Positions 53,595-62,233 of a stretch of 64,000 bases of DNA are shown here, in pieces; within the stretch, counting starts at the first letter, position 1; every line of letters starts with the position of its first letter. The stretch is from Alphaproteobacteria bacterium (lineage in GTDB: Bacteria; Pseudomonadota; Alphaproteobacteria; Micavibrionales; UBA2020). The translations under genes and the position numbers were made by a program. The notes under the pieces are model-generated. The model did no database searches. It saw nothing but the letters and a program-made list of their open reading frames with translations, and was not told where the DNA came from. The stretch is taken from assembly GCA_030682495.1 (NCBI GenBank), contig JAUXOC010000057.1:34486-98485 (forward strand). Direction: 5' to 3'.

Positions 53595-54959
53595 TTACAG
53601 TTCAACCGTTTCGCCATGTTCAGGCACATGCGCGTCCCAGCCGAAACGCGTCTCGATATGCCCGCGCATCGCGGTGGCGGCTTGCGGCTCCCCGTGCGTG
53701 ATAAACACGCGGCGCGGCGGTGCCGTGAAATTCCCGAGCCATGTCAGTATTTCGGCATAATCCGCATGTGCCGACATATTGTCGAGCTGCGCGATTTGTG
53801 CGCGCACAGGCCACATCTGCCCGTGAATGGCAAGCTCTTTTTCACCGCGCACAAGGCGGTCGCCGCGCGTGCCGTCCGCCTGAAAGCCCGCCAGCAAAAT
53901 CGTATTGCGTTCATCGCCGATGTAATATTTAAGGTGGTGCAGAACACGCCCCCCCGTTGCCATACCGCTGGCCGAGATGATGATTTTCGGCATGCCGCTG
54001 TTGCGGCTGTTGATCTCTTTCGACTCTTCCGTTGTCTGGGTATAGCGCGTCATGCTGTCGATTGCGGCGCAGATATCCGGCGGCAGCCGGTGGTCGGCCG
54101 GATGACGGGAGAGCAGCGCGGTGGCGCGGATCGCCATCGGGCTGTCGACAAAGACCGGAATATCGGCGATGCGCCCCTGTTTCTTGAGTAGGTAAATGTG
54201 ATAGAGGATCGCCTGCGTCCGCCCCACCGCAAAGGCAGGAATAACCACCGTACCGCCGCGCGCCGCCGTATCGCGCACGATGCGAAAAATATCTTCGGTC
54301 GGATCATCGGTGTTGTGCAGCCGGTCGCCATAGGTGGATTCAATCAGCAGATAATCCGCTTCCTGTATTTTAGCGGGTGGCTTCATGACCGGATTGTTGA
54401 GGCGTCCGATATCGCCGCCAAACAGCACAGACGTCATACCGTCATCAACGCGGATAAACGCCGCGCCCAGAATATGCCCGGCGCGGTACATCGTAAAGCT
54501 CAGCAAACTATCCTTGAGCGCATAGCGCGTACCGAAATCGATCGCGCGGAACTGTTCCAGCGCCACTTCCGCATCCGCCTGTGTATACAGCGGCAGGGCG
54601 GGCTGGTGCTTGGAATAGCCGTAGCGGTTGGCATTGGCAGCGTCTTCTTCCTGCAAATAGCCGCTGTCGGGCAGCAGGATATTACAAAGATCCTGTGTCG
54701 CAGACGTGCAGTATATCGGCCCGCGGAAACCGTCTTTGACCAGTCGCGGAATATATCCGCTATGGTCGATATGCGCATGCGTCAGCAAAACCGCATCGAT
54801 GTCGGCGGGATTAAACGTTGGCGGCATCCAGTTCCGCTCGCGCAGCTCTTTGCGTCCCTGAAACAATCCGGCATCGATCAGTATCTTGCGGTTGTCGTCT
54901 TCCAGCAAATAACGCGAACCGGTGACCGTGCCTGCCGCGCCGAGAAAGGTGAGTTTCAT
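53595..54959 (-). CDS. Metallo-beta-lactamase/beta-CASP ribonuclease (YSH1/CPSF-like)
   Basis: 454 aa. LTHAHIDHSGYIPRL is the HxHxDH metal site, HILGAAF and GGDIGR follow, and the beta-CASP half has ESTYGDRLH, IPAFAVGRTQ, ISASGMATGGRVLHHL and the final SAHADYAEI and THGEPQAA motifs. Processes or degrades RNA. Start overlaps the symporter stop (ATGA), so the two are cotranscribed. Confidence 0.92.
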   Translation of the reverse strand: MKLTFLGAAGTVTGSRYLLEDDNRKILIDAGLFQGRKELRERNWMPPTFNPADIDAVLLTHAHIDHSGYIPRLVKDGFRGPIYCTSATQDLCNILLPDSGYLQEEDAANANRYGYSKHQPALPLYTQADAEVALEQFRAIDFGTRYALKDSLLSFTMYRAGHILGAAFIRVDDGMTSVLFGGDIGRLNNPVMKPPAKIQEADYLLIESTYGDRLHNTDDPTEDIFRIVRDTAARGGTVVIPAFAVGRTQAILYHIYLLKKQGRIADIPVFVDSPMAIRATALLSRHPADHRLPPDICAAIDSMTRYTQTTEESKEINSRNSGMPKIIISASGMATGGRVLHHLKYYIGDERNTILLAGFQADGTRGDRLVRGEKELAIHGQMWPVRAQIAQLDNMSAHADYAEILTWLGNFTAPPRRVFITHGEPQAATAMRGHIETRFGWDAHVPEHGETVEL

Positions 54960-56302
54960 GTAGGGGCTTTCTGTTCGGAAATTCTATCGCCCGTGATCAT
55001 CGCAACACGATCATCCGAGACCCAGCGGTCAACAACCGTTGCCGCCACCAGATCGCCCGTGACATTGACAACCGTGCGGCACATGTCCAGCAGGCGGTCG
55101 ACACTGAGGATAATCCCGATCGCCTCTGGTGGAATACCGATATTTGTCAGGATCACCGACAAAATCACCAGCCCGACGCCGGGAGATCCGGGCGAGCCGA
55201 TTGACGCGCCGACGATTGTCAGCGCCAGCAGCGCCGTTTGCACAAAAGAAAGCTCGATACCCATCAGCCCCGTCAGGAACAATGCGACAATAACCTGATA
55301 AACCGCCGTGCCGTCCATATTGACGGTCGTGCCCAGCGGCACAACCAGCCGCGCAACGGTGGGCCGCACCCCAAGGCGGCTTTCCGCCGTGGCCAGCGTC
55401 AGCGGCATGGCTGCGGCAGAGCTGGAGCTGGAAAAGGCCAGCATCTGCGCATCGCGAATGGCCGCGAGGAAAGCGAGCGGAGACCGCCGCGCCACCAAAG
55501 AGAGAATAAGCATATACATGACAAGCACAGCACCGAGACCTGACAGCACCGTGCCGATATACCATGACAAGGCCGTCAGCATCTCGGGCCCCGTTTCAAC
55601 CGTCAGCCGGAACAAGAAACCAAAGACAGCGAGCGGCGCCAGTTTTAGCGCCCAGAAAACGATTTTCATGCAGGCTGCCTGCACACCGCTGCAGAACGAA
55701 ATCACCGGCTGCGCCTGCGCGCGCGGTAGCGCCACCAGAGCAAGCCCGGCCAGCAGCGCGGCGATGACCAGTTGCAGCATTTCCTGCTGCATCACCGCCG
55801 CCGCCGGATTGACAGGGATGATGCCGACAATCATCTGCGGGATCGATTTGCCGCCGCCGATTTGCATGGCTGCTTTTTCCAGCGTCTGTTCCGCCCCGCC
55901 CATGCGCGCGGAAAGCCAGCTGTCCGGCACATGCTGCGCCGGCTGTATAAATCCGCTGATGAGAATGCCCAGTAAAACGGCCACGCAGGTCGTGCAGACA
56001 AAATAAACTGCCACGCGTGGCCCCACGCTGCGCAAAAAGGAAAACCCGCCGCTTTCGGTGATCGCCAGCAGAATGGAACAGAACACCAGCGGAATGACGA
56101 TCATCGTAATCAGCGCCAGAAACAGCCGCGCAGGCAGCATCACCCAGTCAGTGGCCGGCAAAAGCGCCTCTGCCGGCAGGGCAAAGATACCGCCCGGGCC
56201 GAACAAAATACCGGCGCCGACGCCTGCGGCCAATCCCGCCAGCATCATCACCCAAAGCGGCGGCGCGCGACGCCCGCCCTTTACAAGAAGATCCGTATCC
56301 AT
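54956..56302 (-). CDS. Dicarboxylate/amino acid:cation symporter (DAACS family)
   Basis: 448 aa with eight helices and the two re-entrant loops. Motifs: serine-rich AFSSSSSAAAMPLTLATAE, TTVNMDGTAVYQ (NMDGT, cation and substrate site), GSPGSPGVGLVILSVI and DRLLDMCRTVVNVTGDLVA. Imports glutamate, aspartate or C4-dicarboxylates with Na+ or H+. Substrate cannot be set by eye. Confidence 0.92.
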   Translation of the reverse strand: MDTDLLVKGGRRAPPLWVMMLAGLAAGVGAGILFGPGGIFALPAEALLPATDWVMLPARLFLALITMIVIPLVFCSILLAITESGGFSFLRSVGPRVAVYFVCTTCVAVLLGILISGFIQPAQHVPDSWLSARMGGAEQTLEKAAMQIGGGKSIPQMIVGIIPVNPAAAVMQQEMLQLVIAALLAGLALVALPRAQAQPVISFCSGVQAACMKIVFWALKLAPLAVFGFLFRLTVETGPEMLTALSWYIGTVLSGLGAVLVMYMLILSLVARRSPLAFLAAIRDAQMLAFSSSSSAAAMPLTLATAESRLGVRPTVARLVVPLGTTVNMDGTAVYQVIVALFLTGLMGIELSFVQTALLALTIVGASIGSPGSPGVGLVILSVILTNIGIPPEAIGIILSVDRLLDMCRTVVNVTGDLVAATVVDRWVSDDRVAMITGDRISEQKAPT

Positions 56303-56354
56303 GCGGCCAGCTTAGCGGAATTCCCGCGCAGGCGAAACCCCGTGCCAAGCGTTT

Positions 56355-57137
56355 TCAGGTGACGGGCGTCTTTTCCGTCAGTCTCAATTTCGCATAAGGC
56401 AGTAAACAGGCCACGCCCGCCGCCGCAGCCAGATGTTTCAGGCTGTGCCCACTGACGGTATGCCCCAAAAGCGCGAAGACTTCGTCATCAAAATGCTCCA
56501 GCCCCTTGGCGGCCAGATACCAGCCAAGACACCACAGCAGATAGCGCGTGCCGCCCGCCGCAGACGGGAAGAGTGCCACCATCATCAAAATCAGCACGAC
56601 AGGCAAAAACTGCACCAAGGCATAAGGCCGCAAATCACCCGCTTCGATGCTCTCGGTATAGGCCCAGTACCAGACGCTGCCCGCGCCGATCAAGAGCAAA
56701 ACCGGAAACAGCGCATAGCCCAGCCGCGCATCGATACGCTCGGCAATCACCAGCGAGAAAAGCGACATAAAGGCTATCGTCATCGGCAACCTGTCCCAAA
56801 CCAGCGTCTGGTTATCGGGCGCCCAATGGTAATAGCCGGAGCCAAAACCCACCAGAAAAACACCGCCAAAAAAAACGTACCACAGCAGGTGCGCCGCTTT
56901 ATCTGCCGCCTGCCCGCGCCACAAAAGCACCATGCCCCACAAACCGGCAATGCAAAAAGGAATATTGCTGAGCACATCGCCGGCATTCGGCACATGCGCC
57001 GCCGCGCGCTTGTCGGCGAAGTCGTGATAGGTCAAATCCTGCGCGATGGGCGGAAAAACAAAAGCAAGCGCGATCAGCAGTAACGCCACCCCGCCGACAA
57101 GATATTTTTTCGTGGTGACGGAGAGGGTGTTTTGCAT
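56355..57137 (-). CDS. Seven-helix alkaline-ceramidase-like membrane hydrolase (CREST superfamily)
   Basis: 260 aa with seven predicted helices. The metal-site signatures of the superfamily are present: NAGDVLSNIPF, GSGYYHWAPDNQTLVWDRLP and the last-helix GHSLKHLAAA (HxxxH). Expected to hydrolyse amide bonds in lipids at the membrane; the true substrate is unknown. It lies between the symporter and MscS genes on the same strand. Confidence 0.78.
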   Translation of the reverse strand: MQNTLSVTTKKYLVGGVALLLIALAFVFPPIAQDLTYHDFADKRAAAHVPNAGDVLSNIPFCIAGLWGMVLLWRGQAADKAAHLLWYVFFGGVFLVGFGSGYYHWAPDNQTLVWDRLPMTIAFMSLFSLVIAERIDARLGYALFPVLLLIGAGSVWYWAYTESIEAGDLRPYALVQFLPVVLILMMVALFPSAAGGTRYLLWCLGWYLAAKGLEHFDDEVFALLGHTVSGHSLKHLAAAAGVACLLPYAKLRLTEKTPVT

Positions 57138-57158
57138 GATGGGCGTGTCCTTCGCGCG

Positions 57159-58031
57159 TTACTGTATGGCAGATTTGGGTAAAACAGAGCGGCCGTCGCG
57201 CACTTCCAGCGTGCGGGTCGGAAACGGAATGGTAATGCCACCAGCGTCCAGCGCTTCCTTGATCGCCTTGGTCAGCGCCCATTTCAACGCCCAGTAATCG
57301 CTGCGCCCGCACCAGAACCGCACAATAAGGTCGATAGAGAAGTCCCCCATATTGCTGACCATCACATCCGGCTCCTTGCCCTCCTCGCCGCGCAGCAGCC
57401 GCGGCTCGGCATCCAGCACGGCACGGACGACACCGAGCGCCTTGTCGATATCATCGCCATAGCTGATACCTACGTTGATATCCTGCCGCCGGTGCGGGTG
57501 GCGCGAATAATTCCAGATGTCGGATCCCCAAATCTTCCCATTCGGCACAAAAATATAGACATTGTCGGGCGTTGCCATTTCTGTTCCGAAAAGACCGAGC
57601 GCCTTGACCGTGCCGCCAATGCCGCCTGCTTGAATATAATCACCGACGTTGAAGGGGCGTAGAATCAAAATCATCGCACCTGCCGCCACATTTGACAGCG
57701 TGCCCTGCATAGCAAGGCCGATCGCCAGACCCGCAGCACCCAGTACCGCAAGCAGGCTCGCCGTCTGCACACCAAACTGACCAAGCACTGTAATCATTGA
57801 AACGGCCAGAATACCGTATTTCAAAAACCCTCCGAAAAAGCCGGTCAAGGTTGCATCCAGCTTTTTGATCGCGGTCACGCGGCGCTGCACCCAGTTACCG
57901 GCCAGCCAGCCCACCACAAGAATGATCAGCGCACTTAAAATACGCGTCCCCACCTCAAGTAAAAAAGGCAGATTATCCTGGAGAATCTTCATTCCCTGAT
58001 TGAAATCTGCTGGCAGGCTCTGGATATCCAT
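57159..58031 (-). CDS. mscS: Small-conductance mechanosensitive channel (MscS)
   Basis: 290 aa from ATG 58031 (GGAG upstream); the track's 533-aa ORF has a spurious front. Three helices, then the pore helix GAAGLAIGLAMQGTLSNVAAGAMILILRPFNVGDYI (Gly/Ala-packed TM3), the beta domain and the alpha-beta domain, ending IPFPTRTLEV. Releases solutes on hypo-osmotic shock. Confidence 0.93.
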   Translation of the reverse strand: MDIQSLPADFNQGMKILQDNLPFLLEVGTRILSALIILVVGWLAGNWVQRRVTAIKKLDATLTGFFGGFLKYGILAVSMITVLGQFGVQTASLLAVLGAAGLAIGLAMQGTLSNVAAGAMILILRPFNVGDYIQAGGIGGTVKALGLFGTEMATPDNVYIFVPNGKIWGSDIWNYSRHPHRRQDINVGISYGDDIDKALGVVRAVLDAEPRLLRGEEGKEPDVMVSNMGDFSIDLIVRFWCGRSDYWALKWALTKAIKEALDAGGITIPFPTRTLEVRDGRSVLPKSAIQ

Positions 58032-58175
58032 CGATATTTCTCCGTCGGTAGAAGGTGTTATTGTCAGCGGATAGTAGCGGATTTCACGAGCAAATGGCAA
58101 TCCGGCTTCTGCCTTGCCACGGCGCCGCAAGGTTTCTAGACTGGCCGCAAGCCTCTGTGCCGAAAGGATACCGCC

Positions 58176-59063
58176 ATGATTGCCCCGAAGCCTACCTTTG
58201 AAACCTATGACGGCCTTGCTTGTGCGCGTTTTGACCCGCCGCAGGGCATATCGCCGCGCGGCGATATCGTCGCTGTGCATGGCCTGACGCGTCAAAAGCG
58301 CGATTTCGATTTTATTGGTGCCGCGCTCGCCGCGCAGGGCTGGCGGTTTTTCGCTTTCGATACCCCCGGCCGCGGCGAGAGCCTGCGCCTGCCACCCGAA
58401 GAATACCACCTGACACGCTATGCAGAAATTTTTACAGCCCTGCTGACGCGGCACTTCAGCGCGCCTGTGCACTGGATAGGCACGTCGATGGGCGGGCTCA
58501 TCGCGCTTGAAATGTCGGCGCAGGACGGCGCGGCGCAAATCGCTTCTCTTACGCTTGTCGATATCACGCATCGCCCGCATCCCGCCGCCTGCGCGCGCAT
58601 CGCCGATTACGTCGTGGAAAACCTGCCTGTGCTGCCGTCGGTCGAGGCTTATCTGGAGGTGCTCAAAATAAACCTGCCGCTCGGTGATGTCAGCGATGCG
58701 GTCTGGCGGCATTACGCCGAACATCAACTGCGCAAGACGGACGCCGGATATATTTTTCACTTCGACCCGACAATCGCCCGCCTCGCTGCCCCCGTCCTGC
58801 GCGCAGGCATCGATATCACCGAGGGCGTCAAAAACCTTATCTGCCCGCTGGCACTGGTCGTAGGCGGAAAATCCGATCTCTGCACGGCGCAGGAAATCGC
58901 AGATTTACAGGCGCTCAAGCCCGCCCTCGCCCTACACCTCTGCCCCGACGCCGGCCACATACCGGCACTGGCCGACAAAGAAACGCAGGATTTCGCCGCA
59001 GGTTTCATCACCCGCGCGACCGCTTCAATATCAGAAAAAATTGGTGCAGGCGGAGGGACTTGA
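58176..59063 (+). CDS. Alpha/beta hydrolase ending inside the tRNA-Leu repeat
   Basis: 295 aa. Marks are IVAVHGLTRQKRDFDF, AFDTPGRGESL, elbow IGTSMGGLIAL, ALVVGGKSDLCT and the His in CPDAGHIPALADKE. AAAGGA supports ATG 58176. The last eight codons (GAGGGT) come from the antisense of the tRNA-Leu 3' end, at the left island border. Substrate unknown. Confidence 0.82.
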   Translation: MIAPKPTFETYDGLACARFDPPQGISPRGDIVAVHGLTRQKRDFDFIGAALAAQGWRFFAFDTPGRGESLRLPPEEYHLTRYAEIFTALLTRHFSAPVHWIGTSMGGLIALEMSAQDGAAQIASLTLVDITHRPHPAACARIADYVVENLPVLPSVEAYLEVLKINLPLGDVSDAVWRHYAEHQLRKTDAGYIFHFDPTIARLAAPVLRAGIDITEGVKNLICPLALVVGGKSDLCTAQEIADLQALKPALALHLCPDAGHIPALADKETQDFAAGFITRATASISEKIGAGGGT

Positions 59064-59096
59064 ACCCTCACGGGATTGCTCCCCACGGATTTTAAG
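59041..59096. repeat. Left att-like direct repeat: 3' half of tRNA-Leu
   Basis: 56 bases identical to 63578-63633. In tRNA terms the repeat runs from the anticodon loop (position 32) to the encoded CCA plus one base. After base 59096 the sequence departs, so this is a displaced 3' fragment, not a full tRNA. This is the footprint of site-specific integration into a tRNA gene. Confidence 0.92.
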
Positions 59097-59464
59097 CCCT
59101 CTGATTTCAGCCGCTACTGCCTTGAATTTATTATATATTTCATCCTCAAAAAGTCAGTCGTGTAAGTTTTCGGAGTGATTTGCGCTCTTCTCAGACTCAA
59201 GCGCAACAGACTTGCTCTGTAGGATTGTGAAGCACGATACACAAGACACTTATCAGCAATAATCTCTCCTGAGCGGCAGACCCGAAAGGCGCTACCCACT
59301 ACTCTGCGGCGACTTCTCAAAACACTTTTTAAAGAGGCTTAGTGGGCATGAGGGGGTGACCACAAATCCCTGCTGTAGCCGCCGCGGTATTAAATATTGG
59401 GCTTTTATTTGCAGATGTCCTGCCGACCTCGCTATGCTATGCTGCCCTGCAGGAAAGAGAGCAC
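59097..59464. other. Island left-end non-coding region
   Basis: About 370 bp, AT-richer than the chromosome, with no supported gene. It should hold the promoter of the biosynthetic operon. The small leftward ORF 59114-59320 shows no family likeness. I see no integrase remnant. Confidence 0.4.
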
Positions 59465-60592
59465 ATGCAGGACGTTTACATCAATAGTTTCGGAGCTTTT
59501 TTACCAGGCTCGCCCGTTAGCAATGCGGAGATGGAGGATTACCTCGGTCTGGTCGGTGGAGTGCCCTCGCGCCATCGAGTACTTGTCTTGCGCCAGAACC
59601 GTATCAAGACCCGCCACTACGCGCTCGACCGCAACGGACGACCTCTTTACTCGAACGCACAAATGGCTGCAAGCGCCATTACCGATGCACTTAAAAAATC
59701 GGAAATCTCCCGTAATGAGATCTCCTATCTCGCCACATCGACAACGATTGCCGATATGCTATTACCCGGCCTAGCTTCGCATGTGCACGCAGAACTAAGG
59801 CTGCCTCCGCTTGAAATCGCCAGCTTTCAGAGCGTTTGCGCCAGCGCGCTGATGGCACTGAAATCCGCCTATGTGCAGATCCGTGCAGGCGAGCATGCCT
59901 GCGCCGCCGTCAGCGGCAGCGAGTTTGCCAGCCGCTATTTCCGCCCAGGCTTTTACGAACACACGCGGCATTTCCGCAAAACCGGCACCGTACCGCTAGA
60001 GGCGGATTTCCTGCGCTTCACCCTGTCCGACGGTGCGGGTGCAGCGATACTGGAGCGTAAGCCGAACGCCCGCCAGATCTCTTTCAAAATCCTCTGGATC
60101 GACATCCGCTCCTACGCCGACCGTTTCGACACCTGCATGACGGCGGGGGCGCGGCGCGAATCACAGGGCACGCTGTCACCCTGGGGTGATTTCGGCGGCC
60201 CGCTGGCCGCGGCGGAAGAAGGCGCGCTGATGCTGACGCAGGATTTCACAATCTTGCAAGAAATGATCCCCGTCTGGGTGTCGCATTACCTCGACCTGCT
60301 CCAGCAGGGGCGTTTCCGGCTCGAAGATATCGACTTTCTGTGCAGCCATTATTCGGCCCATTCGCTGCGCGAGGACGCGATCGCCCTGCTCCGCGCCGCC
60401 GGTGCGCTGGTGCCGGAAGAAAAATGGTTCAGCAACCTCTACACTCGCGGCAATACCGGCACGGCGTCAATTTTTATCATGCTCGACGAGCTTTGCCGCG
60501 AAAAAGACCTTGCGTCCGGTCAAAAAATCTTGTGCCATGTACCAGAAAGTGGGCGTTGCCTGAACGGATTGATGATGCTGGAGGTTGTATAG
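59465..60592 (+). CDS. Beta-ketoacyl-ACP synthase III-like enzyme (FabH family)
   Basis: 375 aa thiolase-fold condensing enzyme. The catalytic triad is visible: Cys125 in FQSVCASALM, His295 in LCSHYSAHS and Asn330 in TRGNTGTASIF; DGAGAAILE is also typical. It is longer than housekeeping FabH, with an insert near residues 200-260, so it is probably a pathway-specific condensing or acyl-transfer enzyme acting on an acyl-ACP or acyl-CoA. AGGAAAGAGAG ribosome site. First gene of the island operon. Confidence 0.82.
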   Translation: MQDVYINSFGAFLPGSPVSNAEMEDYLGLVGGVPSRHRVLVLRQNRIKTRHYALDRNGRPLYSNAQMAASAITDALKKSEISRNEISYLATSTTIADMLLPGLASHVHAELRLPPLEIASFQSVCASALMALKSAYVQIRAGEHACAAVSGSEFASRYFRPGFYEHTRHFRKTGTVPLEADFLRFTLSDGAGAAILERKPNARQISFKILWIDIRSYADRFDTCMTAGARRESQGTLSPWGDFGGPLAAAEEGALMLTQDFTILQEMIPVWVSHYLDLLQQGRFRLEDIDFLCSHYSAHSLREDAIALLRAAGALVPEEKWFSNLYTRGNTGTASIFIMLDELCREKDLASGQKILCHVPESGRCLNGLMMLEVV

Positions 60593-60593
60593 A

Positions 60594-61322
60594 ATGACAA
60601 ACGCGAAAGCAGACGGAGCGACCGTCAGAAAACCGGAAGGCACGGCGTCGGCGCGCATGGACAGCGAGACCGTGATGCGCGGCCTGATGATTGTCTGGAG
60701 TGATTTCGACGCCCAGATCGAAAACGTCCCGCTGATCGATAAACTGCGTCGCGGCAAATTTCGCGATGAAGATTACAAAGCCCTGCTGATCAATCACCGC
60801 CAGCAGGTCGTCGAGGGCGCACGATGGATCGCCCGTGCTGCGTCCAGTATTTGCTCCCGCTATGCCGACCAGCGCTCGCTGTTCCTGAAGCACGCGGTAG
60901 CGGAGCATCAGGACTTCCGCATGCTCGAAAAACATTACGTATCGATGGGCGGCACGCTGGAGGAAATCCGCAGTGCGCCCAGAAATATCGGCACCGAGGC
61001 ACTACACGCCTTTATGTACCACAGTGCCGGACAAGCCGACCCCTTCGACCTTTTGGGCGCCATGTTCATCATCGAAGGACTTGGGGAGAAAAAGGCTGGC
61101 GTCTGGGGTCGCAAGATACAGGAACAGTTGAACCTTGCCGACGATCAGGTCAGTTTTTTCATCTATCACGCTGAACACGACGAAGACCATATGGCGCATT
61201 TCGTCGATACCTTGAACTCCGGCATCCTTGACGAGCCGGGCATGGGAGAACGCATCATCAAGACCGCAAAAATCGTCGCACGACTTTACCGACTACAACT
61301 TGAAGAACTGGGCAACATATGA
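60594..61322 (+). CDS. Haem-oxygenase-like diiron oxidase (HDO) candidate, iron-containing redox enzyme family
   Basis: 242 aa, all-helical. Candidate iron ligands sit at family-like spacing: Glu74 (QQVVEGARW), Glu104-His105 (AVAEHQDF), Glu161 (MFIIEGLGEKK), and His195/Asp198/His199 (AEHDEDHMAHF). HDO enzymes such as UndA, SznF and BesC use O2 for decarboxylation, N-oxygenation or C-C cleavage. Coupled to a KAS III and P450, fatty-acyl or ketone oxidation is plausible. Start ATG 60594, one base after the upstream stop. Confidence 0.75.
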   Translation: MTNAKADGATVRKPEGTASARMDSETVMRGLMIVWSDFDAQIENVPLIDKLRRGKFRDEDYKALLINHRQQVVEGARWIARAASSICSRYADQRSLFLKHAVAEHQDFRMLEKHYVSMGGTLEEIRSAPRNIGTEALHAFMYHSAGQADPFDLLGAMFIIEGLGEKKAGVWGRKIQEQLNLADDQVSFFIYHAEHDEDHMAHFVDTLNSGILDEPGMGERIIKTAKIVARLYRLQLEELGNI

Positions 61323-62233
61323 CGGACACCGCCACCAGTCCGCTGCCCGTGCATGACGACAAAAACCCTGATCCGTGGCGAGCCTTGCTGCTCGACCGCA
61401 GCACCTTCATCGACGAAAAGGTCAAGGCGGCGCTTTTGCGCAACAACGCCAGCCGGTCGCGCCAGTTTTTGCTGCCTGTTGTGCGCCCGCTTGCGCGGCT
61501 GAGCATCGGCATCGTCCAGCTGTTCCGGCTGCTACTGCCACGCACCCTGATTTCACCACGCGCGCTGCACGCCGTCATCTGCTGGGGCATGCGCACCTTT
61601 GTCGCGCCCGAAGCGAATTACCTGATCCTGCGGCATTTCAACATTGGCAGCCAGATCCTCGGCTTTTTGAACCGCAATCTGGCAGGTGGCACCCTGCCCG
61701 CGCACCCGCTGTTGCCGCGCAAGATCGCCGATGTAGGCAACAACAGCTTTATCCAGCACGACCTCAATATTTACAACTTTATCATTCACCTGAACGCGCA
61801 TTTACAGCGCGAGGGTAAAACGATCATCGCCGTCCCACTGGGCGAGATCGATTTTTCGCCGATCCGGCCCTTTGATTCTGAATTCGAGGCTTTTCCGAAC
61901 CGTTGGCACAACTTCCTCGACCTGCAAAGTGCGATTGAACTGTACACCCCGCTATTCGGCATTTTCCTGTCCGACGACGATTTCTGGCGCGCGAGCAATT
62001 CGCTGCAACTCGACGAAACCATCGCCACCTATGTCGCACAGCTTTTCGGACGACCGGAAATCCTGAGCGTCGTCAACAACCGCCACCCAATGATCCCTCT
62101 ATCCACTTTCGAAGCTGGTTTCCGGCTAATGCTGCACGGATATGACGCGGAAAATCTTTACGGCTTCATCAACGCAATGAAAGAAAGCGCGGGCCATGAC
62201 GACGCCGCACTCAATGCCATATCCGGTTATTGA
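61319..62233 (+). CDS. Unrecognised protein of the island operon
   Basis: 304 aa; ATG overlaps the previous stop (ATGA). Two hydrophobic amphipathic stretches near residues 50-95 (PLARLSIGIVQLFRLLLP, LHAVICWGMRTFVAPEAN) suggest membrane contact. Fairly conserved-looking blocks are NYLILRHFNIGSQILGFLNRN, GNNSFIQHDLNIYNFIIHLN and NNRHPMIPLSTFEAGFRLMLHGYD. Several His and Asp could be ligands, but no known motif. It may correspond to DUF6999; I am not sure. The tight coupling says it is needed by the pathway. Confidence 0.65.
   Translation: MTDTATSPLPVHDDKNPDPWRALLLDRSTFIDEKVKAALLRNNASRSRQFLLPVVRPLARLSIGIVQLFRLLLPRTLISPRALHAVICWGMRTFVAPEANYLILRHFNIGSQILGFLNRNLAGGTLPAHPLLPRKIADVGNNSFIQHDLNIYNFIIHLNAHLQREGKTIIAVPLGEIDFSPIRPFDSEFEAFPNRWHNFLDLQSAIELYTPLFGIFLSDDDFWRASNSLQLDETIATYVAQLFGRPEILSVVNNRHPMIPLSTFEAGFRLMLHGYDAENLYGFINAMKESAGHDDAALNAISGY

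Noticed and set aside
58032-58760. N-terminal extension of the MscS ORF
   Set aside because: Antisense to the alpha/beta hydrolase; the MscS start at 58031 has a ribosome site and matches the family.
59041-59110. Second tRNA-Leu gene
   Set aside because: Only the 3' half matches; the 5' half is absent, so it is an att remnant.
59114-59320. Integrase remnant in the island
   Set aside because: The short leftward ORF shows no Arg-His-Arg-Tyr recombinase motif.
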